Part shown: in pieces, positions 27,297 to 35,692 of the stretch
Layout: each line of letters starts with the position of its first letter
Position numbering within the stretch: position 1 is the stretch's first letter
DNA from: Acidiphilium sp. PA
GTDB taxonomy: Bacteria; Pseudomonadota; Alphaproteobacteria; Acetobacterales; Acetobacteraceae
DNA: 64,000 bases
Direction of reading: 5' to 3'
NCBI RefSeq assembly: GCF_026191915.1
Contig: NZ_JAIMBY010000002.1
Span: forward strand, 186,001 to 250,000
Translations under genes and position numbers: made by a program
The notes under the pieces: model-generated
Told to the model about the DNA's origin: nothing
The model's database searches: none
Seen by the model: the letters and a program-made list of their open reading frames with translations, nothing else

Positions 27297-30121
27297 CCGG
27301 CATACTCGCAGCAGCGGCGGCACAGGCTCGGGTGAGCCTGATCCTCGCCCACTTCCGGCAAGACCTGCCAGCAGCGCGCGCATTTGGTGCCCGGCGCGAT
27401 CGTCACCTTCGGCGGCGCGCGCAATGGTGCAGCCGCACCCGCGCCAGCTTCATCGGTTGCGATCATGGTTTCAGCCGCCGAGGTGATCAGCAACTCCGCC
27501 CAATCGGCGCTATGCAACGCAGGCGGCGCATCGACCGCGAGGGTGAGGCTGATGCAGGCCTGCAACGAGGACGCGATGTCGCCGCTACGCCGCGCCTCTT
27601 CCAACTGTGTGTTCGCGAGCTTGCGCACCGCGCGGATTTCCGCCCAGCCGACTTCGAGCGCGTCGTCGCGCCACGCCGCCGGCACCGGCGGAAACTGCGC
27701 CAGATGCACGCACTCATCCTCACCGAATCGTGCCCGCCATGCCTCATCGGCGGTGAACGGCAGCACCGGCGCGAGCCAGGTGGTCAGGCAGCGGTGCAGA
27801 ATATCCAGCACGGTCCGGCAGGCGCGCCTCGTTTCGCTCTGGGCAAGCTGCCGACCGTCGGCATCGAGCTTCACGTCGCAATAGAGCGCGTCCTTGCGGA
27901 TGTCGAAATAAAACGCCGACAGATCGTTGTTGCAGAACTGATGGATCGCCGGATACACGCCGGTCCAGTCATGCGTCTCGACCGCGCGGCGCAGCATCGC
28001 ATCGAGCTCGGCCAGCTTGTGGAGCATGTATTTCTCGAGCTCGGGCATCGCCGCGCGATCGAGTATTTCCGCGTCGGAAAAACCCTCCAGCCCGCCCAGG
28101 ATCCAGCGCAGCGTGTTGCGGATGCGGCGATACAGATCGGCCTGCTGCTTGAGGATTTCCTTGCCGATCCGCAGATCGTTGTGCACGTCCGAATTCATCA
28201 CCCACAGGCGCAGAATGTCCGCACCGTACAGGTCGATCACCTCCTGCGGCGCGGTCACGTTGCCGAGCGATTTCGACATTTTCCGGCCCTGCTCGTCGAG
28301 CACGAAACCATCCGTGACGATCGCCTTGAACGGCGCCACGCCGCGCGTGCCGACCGCTTCGAGCAGCGAGGCCTGAAACCAGCCGCGATGCTGATCCGAC
28401 CCTTCGAGGTATAAATCGGCCGGCCAGGGCATGCCGCGCGCTTCGAGCACGAAGGCATGGGTCGAGCCACTCTCGAACCAGACATCGACGATGTCGAACA
28501 CCTGTTCGTAATCATCGGGGTTATAGGCGTTGCCAAGGAAATCGGCGGCGGGCCGGGCGTACCAGGCGTCCGCCCCCTCGGCCTCGAACAGGGCGCGGGT
28601 GCGGGCGAACACCGCAGGATCGTTCAGGACCGTCTTGTCCGATTTGCGCATGAACAGCGCGATCGGCACGCCCCAGGCGCGTTGGCGCGAGATGCACCAG
28701 TCCGGCCGGGATTCCACCATCGAGCGGATGCGGTTGCGCCCGGCATCCGGCACGAACCGCGTGGCATCGAGTGCGGCCAGCGCTTTGTCGCGGATCTGCT
28801 CTGTGCCATCCATCCGGATGAACCAGTTGGGCCGTGCGAGGTAGATCAGCGGTGCTTTCGAGCGCCAGGAATGCGGGTAGGAGTGGAGGAATTCCGCGCG
28901 TTTGAGCAGCGCGCCGGCCTCTTCCAGGGCGCGGCAGACATTGTCGGCCACTTTGTAGACATGCTGGCCGGCAAACAGCGGCACATCGGCGGCATAGGTG
29001 CCGTCGTCATTGACGGTCTCCGGCACCTCGATGCCGTGTTCGCGGCAGAGAAAGAAATCGTCCTCCCCATGCGCGGGCGCCATGTGGACGAAGCCGGTAC
29101 CGGCTTCGGTGGTGACGAAATCACCCAACAGCATCGGCACGTCGAACTCATAGCCTTGTCCACGCAACGGATGGGCGCAGACCACGTCCACCAGAGCGGC
29201 GCCGGTCACGACGCGGCGCTGCGTATGACCGACAATGCCGGTTTCGGCTGTGAATTTATCGAGCAGATCGAGCGCGACGAACAATGTGTCGCCAATGCGC
29301 GCGTGGCTGGTTTCGCTCACCGCATCGACATCGATCAGCGCATACTCGAAATCTGCACCGGCGGCGATCGCGCGGTTACCCGGAATGGTCCATGGTGTGG
29401 TGGTCCAGATCACGATGGCGCTGCCGGCGAATTCACCGGCGATGATCGGAAACCGCACCCAGATCGCCGTATCCGTCCGATCCTGATACTCGACCTCCGC
29501 CTCCGCCAGCGCGGTCTTTTCGACCGGGCTCCACATCACCGGCCGCAGGCCGCGATAGAGCGCGCCGTTCGCCGCGAATTTATGGATCTCGGCGGCGATC
29601 GCGGCTTCGGATGGAAAATCCATCGTCGCGTAGCGTTGCGCCCAATTGCCTTCGATGCCGAGGCGTCTGAACTCGGCGGCCTGGATGTCGAGCCATTTGG
29701 CGGCGTAGGCGCGGCATTCGGCGCGGAAGTCGAGTACCGGCACTTCGTCCTTGTTTTTGCCGGCTTTGCGGTATTGTTGTTCGACCATCCATTCGATCGG
29801 CAGGCCGTGGCAATCCCACCCCGGCACGTAATCGGCATCGAACCCGGCCATCTGGCGGGCGCGGTTGATCACATCCTTGTGGATTTTGTTCAGCGCGTGG
29901 CCGATGTGCAGATTGCCGTTGGCGTAGGGCGGGCCATCGTGCAGAATGAAGGGGGTGCGGCCGGCGGCATCGGCCCGCAGGCGGGCGAACAGATCCATCG
30001 CCTCCCAGCGGGCGAGGGCTTCGGGTTCGCGTTTGGGCAGGTCGCCGCGCATCGGGAATGCGGTGCGGGGCAGAAACACGGTGGCGCGGTAATCGCGCTC
30101 GGCGGGGACGCTATCGTTCAT
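27293..30121 (-). CDS. ileS: Isoleucyl-tRNA synthetase
   Basis: Large class I synthetase (942 residues) with an editing domain. The HIGH motif is NGNLHIGHALNKIHKDV and KMSKS is in GRKMSKSLGNVTAP. The C-terminal zinc finger is CARCWQ with a later CRRCC pair. The 259-bp upstream region carries the third copy of the A/T-rich palindrome and the promoter. lspA follows in a 4-nt overlap. No T-box leader is expected in this group and none was seen. Confidence 0.97.
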   Translation of the reverse strand: MNDSVPAERDYRATVFLPRTAFPMRGDLPKREPEALARWEAMDLFARLRADAAGRTPFILHDGPPYANGNLHIGHALNKIHKDVINRARQMAGFDADYVPGWDCHGLPIEWMVEQQYRKAGKNKDEVPVLDFRAECRAYAAKWLDIQAAEFRRLGIEGNWAQRYATMDFPSEAAIAAEIHKFAANGALYRGLRPVMWSPVEKTALAEAEVEYQDRTDTAIWVRFPIIAGEFAGSAIVIWTTTPWTIPGNRAIAAGADFEYALIDVDAVSETSHARIGDTLFVALDLLDKFTAETGIVGHTQRRVVTGAALVDVVCAHPLRGQGYEFDVPMLLGDFVTTEAGTGFVHMAPAHGEDDFFLCREHGIEVPETVNDDGTYAADVPLFAGQHVYKVADNVCRALEEAGALLKRAEFLHSYPHSWRSKAPLIYLARPNWFIRMDGTEQIRDKALAALDATRFVPDAGRNRIRSMVESRPDWCISRQRAWGVPIALFMRKSDKTVLNDPAVFARTRALFEAEGADAWYARPAADFLGNAYNPDDYEQVFDIVDVWFESGSTHAFVLEARGMPWPADLYLEGSDQHRGWFQASLLEAVGTRGVAPFKAIVTDGFVLDEQGRKMSKSLGNVTAPQEVIDLYGADILRLWVMNSDVHNDLRIGKEILKQQADLYRRIRNTLRWILGGLEGFSDAEILDRAAMPELEKYMLHKLAELDAMLRRAVETHDWTGVYPAIHQFCNNDLSAFYFDIRKDALYCDVKLDADGRQLAQSETRRACRTVLDILHRCLTTWLAPVLPFTADEAWRARFGEDECVHLAQFPPVPAAWRDDALEVGWAEIRAVRKLANTQLEEARRSGDIASSLQACISLTLAVDAPPALHSADWAELLITSAAETMIATDEAGAGAAAPLRAPPKVTIAPGTKCARCWQVLPEVGEDQAHPSLCRRCCEYAG

Positions 30122-30285
30122 GGCAAGCTCCGGAGGAGAGGAAACAGGTGTGTAACCCGGCCCTTAGCTCAGGGCCGGCCCGATAATTCGTCCGCTCATG
30201 CGCCGGATGCTGCACCCATTCATGGTCAATATATGCAAGCCCCAAGCCACCCCGGTCAAGCCACAGAGCCGCGGCGCCCACAGGA

Positions 30286-30323
30286 CAAAAAGTTTTTTGC
30301 TTCTTTTTTTCAAAAAAGCAGCC
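30286..30323 (+). repeat. A/T-rich palindromic terminator-like element, copy 3
   Basis: It starts CAAAAAGTTTTTTGCTTC, then a T run, and an imperfect stem whose right arm is AAAAAAGCAGC (one mismatch with the left arm). The core is nearly identical to the copy at 1431-1467. It lies between the divergent ileS and MsrQ-like genes, so it is not at a gene's 3' end on the plus strand here. Either it ends leftover antisense transcripts or it is a mobile palindrome. Confidence 0.65.
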
Positions 30324-30380
30324 TTACTTTTGCCTGCCGCCCCATCTGCCAGCGTAGATGCGTAAACACATGAGACCCAC

Positions 30381-31241
30381 ATGAGCACCACGACCAAGCG
30401 CCGCCCCTCTGTCTTCGCAATCCCCTGGCGCACGCCGGCCGGGCGGTTTTCCTGGCTGAAGCTGATCACGCTGCTGCTCTGCATCGCGCCGACGCCGTTC
30501 ATTCTCTGGCAGTGGCGCACTGATAATCTAGGCAGCCGGCCGGTGCATCACGCCATGCTGGAAACCGGGTTCTGGGCGATCCGTTTCTTGATCCTGTGCC
30601 TCGCGGTCACCCCGGCGCGCGCGCTGTTCGACTGGCCGCGCGTAGTGATGCTGCGGCGCATGCTCGGGCTCGCGGCGGCGTTCTACACGATCGCCCACAT
30701 CGGGCTCTACGCGTGGGACGAGGGGTTCGCGCTCGGCTTCGTGGTCAGCCAGATGCTGACGGTATTCTACCTCATTCTCGGCACGATCGCGACGGTCGGG
30801 TTCATCGCCCTGTCGATCACCTCGACCGATGCGGCGATGGCGCGGATGGGGAAGAAATGGAAAGCGCTGCACCGGCTGATCTATCCGGTCGCGATCCTGT
30901 CGCTCTGGCATTTTTTCCTGACCCAGAAGGTCGAGGTCGGGGTGGCGATGGTGCCGGCCGGGCTGTTCGTGTGGCTGATGCTGTGGCGCGCCAGCGCGCC
31001 GGGGTTTCGCCGCTCGGTGCCGGGCATCGCGATCCTGGCGGTGGCGAGCGTGCTGATCACCGCGCTGGGCGAGGCGCTATGGTACAAGCTCAATTCGGGG
31101 ATCAACCCATGGCTCGTGCTCGACGCCAATTTCAGCACGGCGCGGATCAGCGCGGCGGCATTCGTGGCGATCGATCTCGCGATTCTGATGGGTTTGGTGA
31201 TCGCGCGGCGGGTGCAGAAACGCGCCTCGGCATCACCCTGA
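30381..31241 (+). CDS. MsrQ/YedZ-like haem-binding membrane protein
   Basis: A 286-residue protein with a ferric-reductase-like transmembrane domain of about six spans. Three histidines match the haem ligands of E. coli MsrQ: in YTIAHIGLYAW, LHRLIYP and LWHFFL. MsrQ passes electrons from the quinone pool to the periplasmic sulfoxide reductase MsrP. No msrP-like gene lies beside it. The C-terminus is about 75 residues longer than the E. coli protein and adds two further hydrophobic segments (PGIAILAVASVLITAL and AFVAIDLAILMGLVIA). It lies 36 nt upstream of the hydrogenase-like gene cluster on the same strand, so it may donate or receive electrons for that complex. Confidence 0.85.
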   Translation: MSTTTKRRPSVFAIPWRTPAGRFSWLKLITLLLCIAPTPFILWQWRTDNLGSRPVHHAMLETGFWAIRFLILCLAVTPARALFDWPRVVMLRRMLGLAAAFYTIAHIGLYAWDEGFALGFVVSQMLTVFYLILGTIATVGFIALSITSTDAAMARMGKKWKALHRLIYPVAILSLWHFFLTQKVEVGVAMVPAGLFVWLMLWRASAPGFRRSVPGIAILAVASVLITALGEALWYKLNSGINPWLVLDANFSTARISAAAFVAIDLAILMGLVIARRVQKRASASP

Positions 31242-31277
31242 TGATGGGCGAATCGGGCCGGCCTGCTATGCCGGGGC

Positions 31278-32570
31278 ATGGCCCGATCCCCTGAGCAGTC
31301 ACGCGTCATGGCCGCGATGCCGGCAGCCGTGGCTGGCGGCGTGGCCGGTCTCGCATTCGCCGGTGCGCTCGGCATGGCGGCGGTCGCGCTGTTCGGCGTT
31401 CCGCCGATGCAGGCGGTGCTGCCCTGGCTGGGTGACCCCGGGTTCGATGTGGCGGGTTTCACGGTCGATCCGCTGCGGGCCGGCCTGCTAGCACCCCTGC
31501 TGCTCGCCGCCGCCGCCACCATCACGGCGGCCGGACGGCCCACGCCGGGTTTGTACGCGCTCATAGCAGCCAGTGTGCTCGCGGTATTGGCGCTCGATCC
31601 GGCCGGTTCGCTGTTCTGGGGACTGATCGCGCTGTTGCTCGCATCATGGGGCCGCCAGGGCGGCGCGTTCGCACTCGCCGCGGTCCCATCGGTCCTGCTC
31701 ACGGTGGCGCTGGATGCCCCCGCGCTCGACCCCGTATTCGCGTTGGCTGGCGGCGCCGCTCTGCTCGGTGGTGGCGCATGGGCGGCGCGCGCGAACACGC
31801 TGGCCGGCTTCGCCCGCGCCACGGCGCTGGGGCTCACCGGATTGGCGCTCCTGGCACTCGGCCTTGGCGCCGCACCGGCGGCGGTGGCGGCGATGATCGC
31901 GAACGCGCTGATCACCCCTGTGCTCGGCATCGCCGCCGCGACGCTCACCGAGGCGACCGGCACCAGCGCGCTCGACTGGCTGGGCGGCATTGCGCGCGGA
32001 ATGCCGCGCTTTGCCTTGCTGACGGGTGGCGGCCTCGCCTTCGCCGCCATGTTGCCGCCCGGACCGGGCTTCGTCGCCTTCAGCGCGGCGTGGCGCGCCG
32101 CGATCGGTGCCGGTGCCTGGACCGCCATCATTACGCTGGCGCTGTGGTTCGCCTTGATGGGATTTGCCGTGCTGCGTGCGTTCGCCGCCATCGCCCTCGG
32201 CCGGCCACGCAGCCTGCGCGCCGCGGCGGCCGAGGATGCGGCGCGGCCGGTGCTGGTCGCGCTCACGGCAATGCTGCTCGGTGGCGTGATCGTGGCGCTG
32301 GCCGATCCGGCGCGGCTGGGGGTTGCCCTCGCCATCGCCGCCCTGGCGCTCGCCGCACGGCGGTTTCTGCTGCGGGCCGGTCCGGTCGACGTACCAGCGT
32401 ATGACGATGGTTTCGCCCGCCCGCCGGCGTGGCTGCCGTTCGGCGATCCGGCGACCCAGATCACCGCGACCGGGTTTGCCGGCGGGCTCCGCCTACCGCC
32501 CCGCGCGCAACCCGCCTGGCACTGGATCTGCCGTGCCCTGCACTGGCTCGCCGCGCCGTTCCGGCCATGA
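31278..32570 (+). CDS. Shortened HyfB/NuoL-like antiporter-type membrane subunit
   Basis: A 430-residue, very hydrophobic protein. A family fingerprint lies in its middle: GGIARGMPRFALL then AFAAMLPPGPGFVAF, which corresponds to the GGL-xx-MP...LPPLNGF block of HyfB and NuoL/M. The C-terminus has PAYDDGFARPPAWLPFGD, also like HyfB. It is some 240 residues shorter than E. coli HyfB (672), mostly through loss of N-terminal spans. It contains no lysine at all, although family members use buried lysines for proton transfer. The first 30 residues include likely alternative starts (31278 and 31308). It is the first gene of the hydrogenase-4-like cluster. Confidence 0.75.
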   Translation: MARSPEQSRVMAAMPAAVAGGVAGLAFAGALGMAAVALFGVPPMQAVLPWLGDPGFDVAGFTVDPLRAGLLAPLLLAAAATITAAGRPTPGLYALIAASVLAVLALDPAGSLFWGLIALLLASWGRQGGAFALAAVPSVLLTVALDAPALDPVFALAGGAALLGGGAWAARANTLAGFARATALGLTGLALLALGLGAAPAAVAAMIANALITPVLGIAAATLTEATGTSALDWLGGIARGMPRFALLTGGGLAFAAMLPPGPGFVAFSAAWRAAIGAGAWTAIITLALWFALMGFAVLRAFAAIALGRPRSLRAAAAEDAARPVLVALTAMLLGGVIVALADPARLGVALAIAALALAARRFLLRAGPVDVPAYDDGFARPPAWLPFGDPATQITATGFAGGLRLPPRAQPAWHWICRALHWLAAPFRP

Positions 32571-33907
32571 TGCTGCTGAGCCGCCTGGTCGCCACCTTGA
32601 TCGATGTTGCCACGCTGCTCGGCATGGCCGCGGGACTCGGTCTGCTCACCCCGGTCCTGCGGGCGGTGCACGATGGCGTGGCGCCGCCCCCGTGGCGGCA
32701 GGCCTGGGATGATCTGGTCAAACTCAGCCGTAAACGCCGGCTGCGGCCGGGATTCGCCTCGCCGCTCTATGCCGCCTGGCCGGTCATCGCGGTGAGCGCG
32801 AGCGGTGCCGCCTTGCTGGTGGTGCCCGGTTTTTCCTTCGGTCTGATCACGGCCCCGCTCGCGACCGTGCCGCTGCTGGCCGGACTGCTTGCCCTGGCAC
32901 TCGGCGCGCGCCTGGCCGCGTGGCTCGAATCGGGGGAGGGCGGGCGTGGCGCGGTGGCGGCGGAGGCGGCGCTGCGCGTGGCGATCGGCCTGCTGGTCTG
33001 GCTGCTCGTGCTCGGCGCGTTGGCGGTGCGGGCGGGCAGCGACCGACTCGATGCGATTGGCGGCCTGCTCGCGGCGACACCCGCCAATGCGGCGCTGGTT
33101 CTGCTGGCCGGCATCGCGCTCGCCCTGACATCGGGGTGCCTCGAATGCGGCGACCCGGCCGATTACGCGGGGCCGGAGCGCGCGCTGTTTCGGATCGAGG
33201 CGATGCTGCGCCGCATCGTGTTGCTGTCGATCGTGCTCGCGGTGATCGCGCCCTTGCCGATGGCGGATTCCGGTCTCGCCGCCACCTGGCCGGTCGGGCT
33301 GGCCGCCTGGATCGTCAAGGCCGGTGTGCTGGGCCTCGTGCTGATCTGGCTCGCACCGCGCCGCTTCGCGATCCGGCTCGGCGTCGCGGCGGCGATCGGC
33401 TGCCTCGCGGTGATGCTCGCGCAGACGGTTGCGGTGGCCACGCTGTTGATCTGGGGCGGTGGCGTGCTGGTTCTGGCTGGTCTGATCGGGCTGCTCCGGC
33501 GCGGCGCGGTACAGGAGACGGCAGGGTGCGTGCAACTCGGCGTCGCATCGATCGGCTTTGGTCTGGGCGCAACCGACGGCGCGCTGCTGATCCTGGCGAC
33601 CATCGCGCTCGCGCGCCTCGCCGGCGGCACGTTCGCATCCACCGGCCTGATCGCGCTGCTCCCCTTGCCGCCGTTCGGCGCCTTCACCGGCGATGCCGCC
33701 GTGCTGCGCGGCGCTTTCCGCCTCGATGTCTGGCTGGGCGGGGCGGTGCTGGCGGCGGTCGTGCTGACCGCGGCGATCGCACTGGCCCGCCAGCCGCCGG
33801 CGCGGTTCGTCATGCCGCCGGCGCGCCGCGCGCTGCCCGCTGCCCTGCTGTTGCTCGCCGCCGCCGCGCTGGGGCTGCTGCCCTGGCTGATCGCGCTGCC
33901 CGCATGA
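32567..33907 (+). CDS. Fused NuoH/HyfC-like and NuoL/M (HyfF)-like membrane subunit
   Basis: Start at 32567 (ATGA overlap with the previous stop) gives 446 residues with about 12 spans. Residues 1-~285 match HyfC/NuoH in layout: LLTPVLRAV near the N-terminus, then a basic cytoplasmic loop with WDDLVKLSRKRRLRPG, and CLECGDPADYAGPERAL where HyfC has its acidic quinone-side loop. WIVKAGVLGLVLIWLAPRRFAIR is the terminal NuoH span. Residues ~300-446 contain a LPLPPFGAFTGDAAVL motif, like the NuoL/M and HyfF PPFG block. This suggests a fusion of two subunits. In the second half lysine is absent. Domain borders are estimates from visible motifs. Confidence 0.7.
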   Translation: MMLLSRLVATLIDVATLLGMAAGLGLLTPVLRAVHDGVAPPPWRQAWDDLVKLSRKRRLRPGFASPLYAAWPVIAVSASGAALLVVPGFSFGLITAPLATVPLLAGLLALALGARLAAWLESGEGGRGAVAAEAALRVAIGLLVWLLVLGALAVRAGSDRLDAIGGLLAATPANAALVLLAGIALALTSGCLECGDPADYAGPERALFRIEAMLRRIVLLSIVLAVIAPLPMADSGLAATWPVGLAAWIVKAGVLGLVLIWLAPRRFAIRLGVAAAIGCLAVMLAQTVAVATLLIWGGGVLVLAGLIGLLRRGAVQETAGCVQLGVASIGFGLGATDGALLILATIALARLAGGTFASTGLIALLPLPPFGAFTGDAAVLRGAFRLDVWLGGAVLAAVVLTAAIALARQPPARFVMPPARRALPAALLLLAAAALGLLPWLIALPA

Positions 33908-35196
33908 ACGCCGCACTTGATGCCGCGATCGCGTCTGCCGCGCCGCCGGGTGCGATCGTGATGCTGGATGCCGCCACTTGGCGCAGCCTCGCGGCCGGCG
34001 ATCCCGGGTTGGGGTTTCGCGGTCTGTTCGTTTCGGGCGGGCGCGTGCATGCGCTGTTCACCAATGGATCGGCACCGCTGCTGCTGGCGACCGACCTGAT
34101 CGCCAACGCCTATCCTTCGATCGCTGCGGGATTTCCGCAGGCCGCGTGGTTCGAACGGCTCGCGTTCGATCAGACCGGTGCCGTGGCTGAAGGTGCCACC
34201 GATCACCGCCCGGCGATCGCGCAAGGCGCCGCCGGCACCGATTCCGCCTGGCCGCGCTTCATCGAAACCGCGGGTGAGGGCGGGTATCAGATCGGCGCGG
34301 GCCCGGTTGCCGGGCGGATCGCAAGCCCGGTGCACCGACGTTTCAGTTTGGGGCGTTTTAGCATGGACGGCACGCGGATCCTCCGCCTGGAGCACCGCCT
34401 CGGCTACGCCCATCGCGGCATCGGGGGGCTGATGCGTGGCAAGTCGCCCCGAGTGGCCGCACGCTTCGCCGCCCGCATCGCCGGCGATGCGACGGTGGCG
34501 CACGCGGTGGCGTTCGCCCGCGCGGCGGAGGCGGCGAGCGATGCCGCGGCCCCGCCGCGGGCGGTGGCGCTGCGGACCATCATGATCGCGATCGAGCGGA
34601 TGACCGCCGATCTGGCCGCGCTGGCGGCGGCGGTGGCGGCGGCCGGCGATGCGCGGTTCGCGACGTTGCTCGGTCAGGCACGGGAACAGTGCGCCGTGGC
34701 GCTGGGCGACGCGTTCGGCCATCGGCTGATGATGGATATCGTCGTGCCCGGCGGTCTCGCGCTCGATCTGCGTGGCGATGGTGTTGCCGCCCTGCTCGCT
34801 GCGGTGGACCGTGCCGTGTTGGTGGTGCGGGCGTTCGCCTGGGGGCGGGTGCGGCGCGACCTGGGGCCGGCCGCCGCGATCGCGCAGGCGCGGGCACGCG
34901 CGATCCGTGCGCTCGCTGCATCGGTGCGTGCCGACCTCGCGGCGGTGCCTGAGGGCATCATCGCCGCGGCGCTGCCCGCCGGCACCGGCACGGCGCTGGG
35001 TGAGGCCGAAAGCGCGCGCGGCATGGTGTATCACTGGATCGACCTGCTCGACGGGCAGATCCGCGATTGTATCGCGATCGACCCTTCGGCACGGCTGCTG
35101 CCGGTGCTCGAAGGCGCCGTGGTCGGGCTCGATCCCAGGGCGGCGGCCGTGCTGATCGCGTGTTATGGCTTGTCAGTGGGGGCGATCGATGGATGA
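33904..35196 (+). CDS. Large (HyfG/NuoCD-like) subunit lacking most NiFe ligands
   Basis: Start at 33904 is the only one compatible with an ATGA junction and gives 430 residues. The fold is recognised by residues 130-180: GPVAGRIASPVHRRF, LRLEHRLGYAHRGI. At 191-200 the sequence is RIAGDATVAH where active hydrogenases read RVCGICGFAH, so both N-terminal cysteines are alanine. At 419-423 the sequence is ACYGL where active enzymes have DPCYSC, so one cysteine (420) remains and its partner is Leu423. It therefore cannot hold a standard NiFe centre. It is homologous to NuoD and to Ehr-type proteins. The reaction is unknown. Confidence 0.78.
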   Translation: MNAALDAAIASAAPPGAIVMLDAATWRSLAAGDPGLGFRGLFVSGGRVHALFTNGSAPLLLATDLIANAYPSIAAGFPQAAWFERLAFDQTGAVAEGATDHRPAIAQGAAGTDSAWPRFIETAGEGGYQIGAGPVAGRIASPVHRRFSLGRFSMDGTRILRLEHRLGYAHRGIGGLMRGKSPRVAARFAARIAGDATVAHAVAFARAAEAASDAAAPPRAVALRTIMIAIERMTADLAALAAAVAAAGDARFATLLGQAREQCAVALGDAFGHRLMMDIVVPGGLALDLRGDGVAALLAAVDRAVLVVRAFAWGRVRRDLGPAAAIAQARARAIRALAASVRADLAAVPEGIIAAALPAGTGTALGEAESARGMVYHWIDLLDGQIRDCIAIDPSARLLPVLEGAVVGLDPRAAAVLIACYGLSVGAIDG

Positions 35197-35692
35197 AGCG
35201 GCAGTGAGTTCACTGGCGGCACGCCTCGCGGATGCCGGCATCACAAGGCTGGGCCGCAGCCTTGCGGTGCGCCATGTCGATGCCGGCAGTTGCGGCGGGT
35301 GCGAAATTTCGCTGGCGGGTGCCGCGGCGCTGCGGGCCGGGCTGATCCGCTACGGCATCACGCTGGTCGATGATCCACGCGCGGCGGATGTGCTGCTGAT
35401 CACTGGCGTCGTCACCACCACGATGTCCGATGCGGTGACCCGCACACTGGCTGCGATGGCGCCGCCGCGCTTCGTGGTCGCGGTGGGGGATTGCGCGGTC
35501 GATGGCGGCGTCTTCAAGGGCGCGCCGACCGTGCTGGGCGGTGCGGAACGGATCGTGCCGGTCGATTTGCTGATCGCCGGTTGCCCGCCTTCGCCGGGCC
35601 GCATCATCGCCGGTCTCGTGGCTTTGCTCGAGGCCAATGCCGCGCCGGTTGCCGGTTCGCGCCGCTCATCGCGGATCGAGCCGCATGCCTGA
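35189..35692 (+). CDS. Small (HyfI/NuoB-like) iron-sulfur subunit
   Basis: Start at 35189 overlaps the large-subunit gene by 8 nt, with a GTGGGGG ribosome site. The 167-residue protein keeps all four cysteines for the 4Fe-4S cluster nearest the active site: Cys35 and Cys38 in GSCGGCEIS, Cys102 in GDCAVDGG and Cys132 in AGCPPSPGR. This is the NuoB/HycG family pattern. It would lie at the base of an electron path toward the altered large subunit. No separate ferredoxin-like subunit (HyfA/HycB) gene is found nearby, so the electron donor or acceptor is unclear. Confidence 0.9.
   Translation: MDEAAVSSLAARLADAGITRLGRSLAVRHVDAGSCGGCEISLAGAAALRAGLIRYGITLVDDPRAADVLLITGVVTTTMSDAVTRTLAAMAPPRFVVAVGDCAVDGGVFKGAPTVLGGAERIVPVDLLIAGCPPSPGRIIAGLVALLEANAAPVAGSRRSSRIEPHA

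Noticed and set aside
30881-33916. A 1011-residue frame on the minus strand opposite the hydrogenase-like cluster
   Set aside because: It is low in complexity, rich in Arg/Gln/Ala/Pro, and opposite genes with clear family motifs, so it is an antisense shadow of GC-rich sequence.
31278-35692. Reading the cluster as a functional H2-evolving hydrogenase
   Set aside because: The large subunit lacks the cysteines required for NiFe, and no maturation genes are present in the window.
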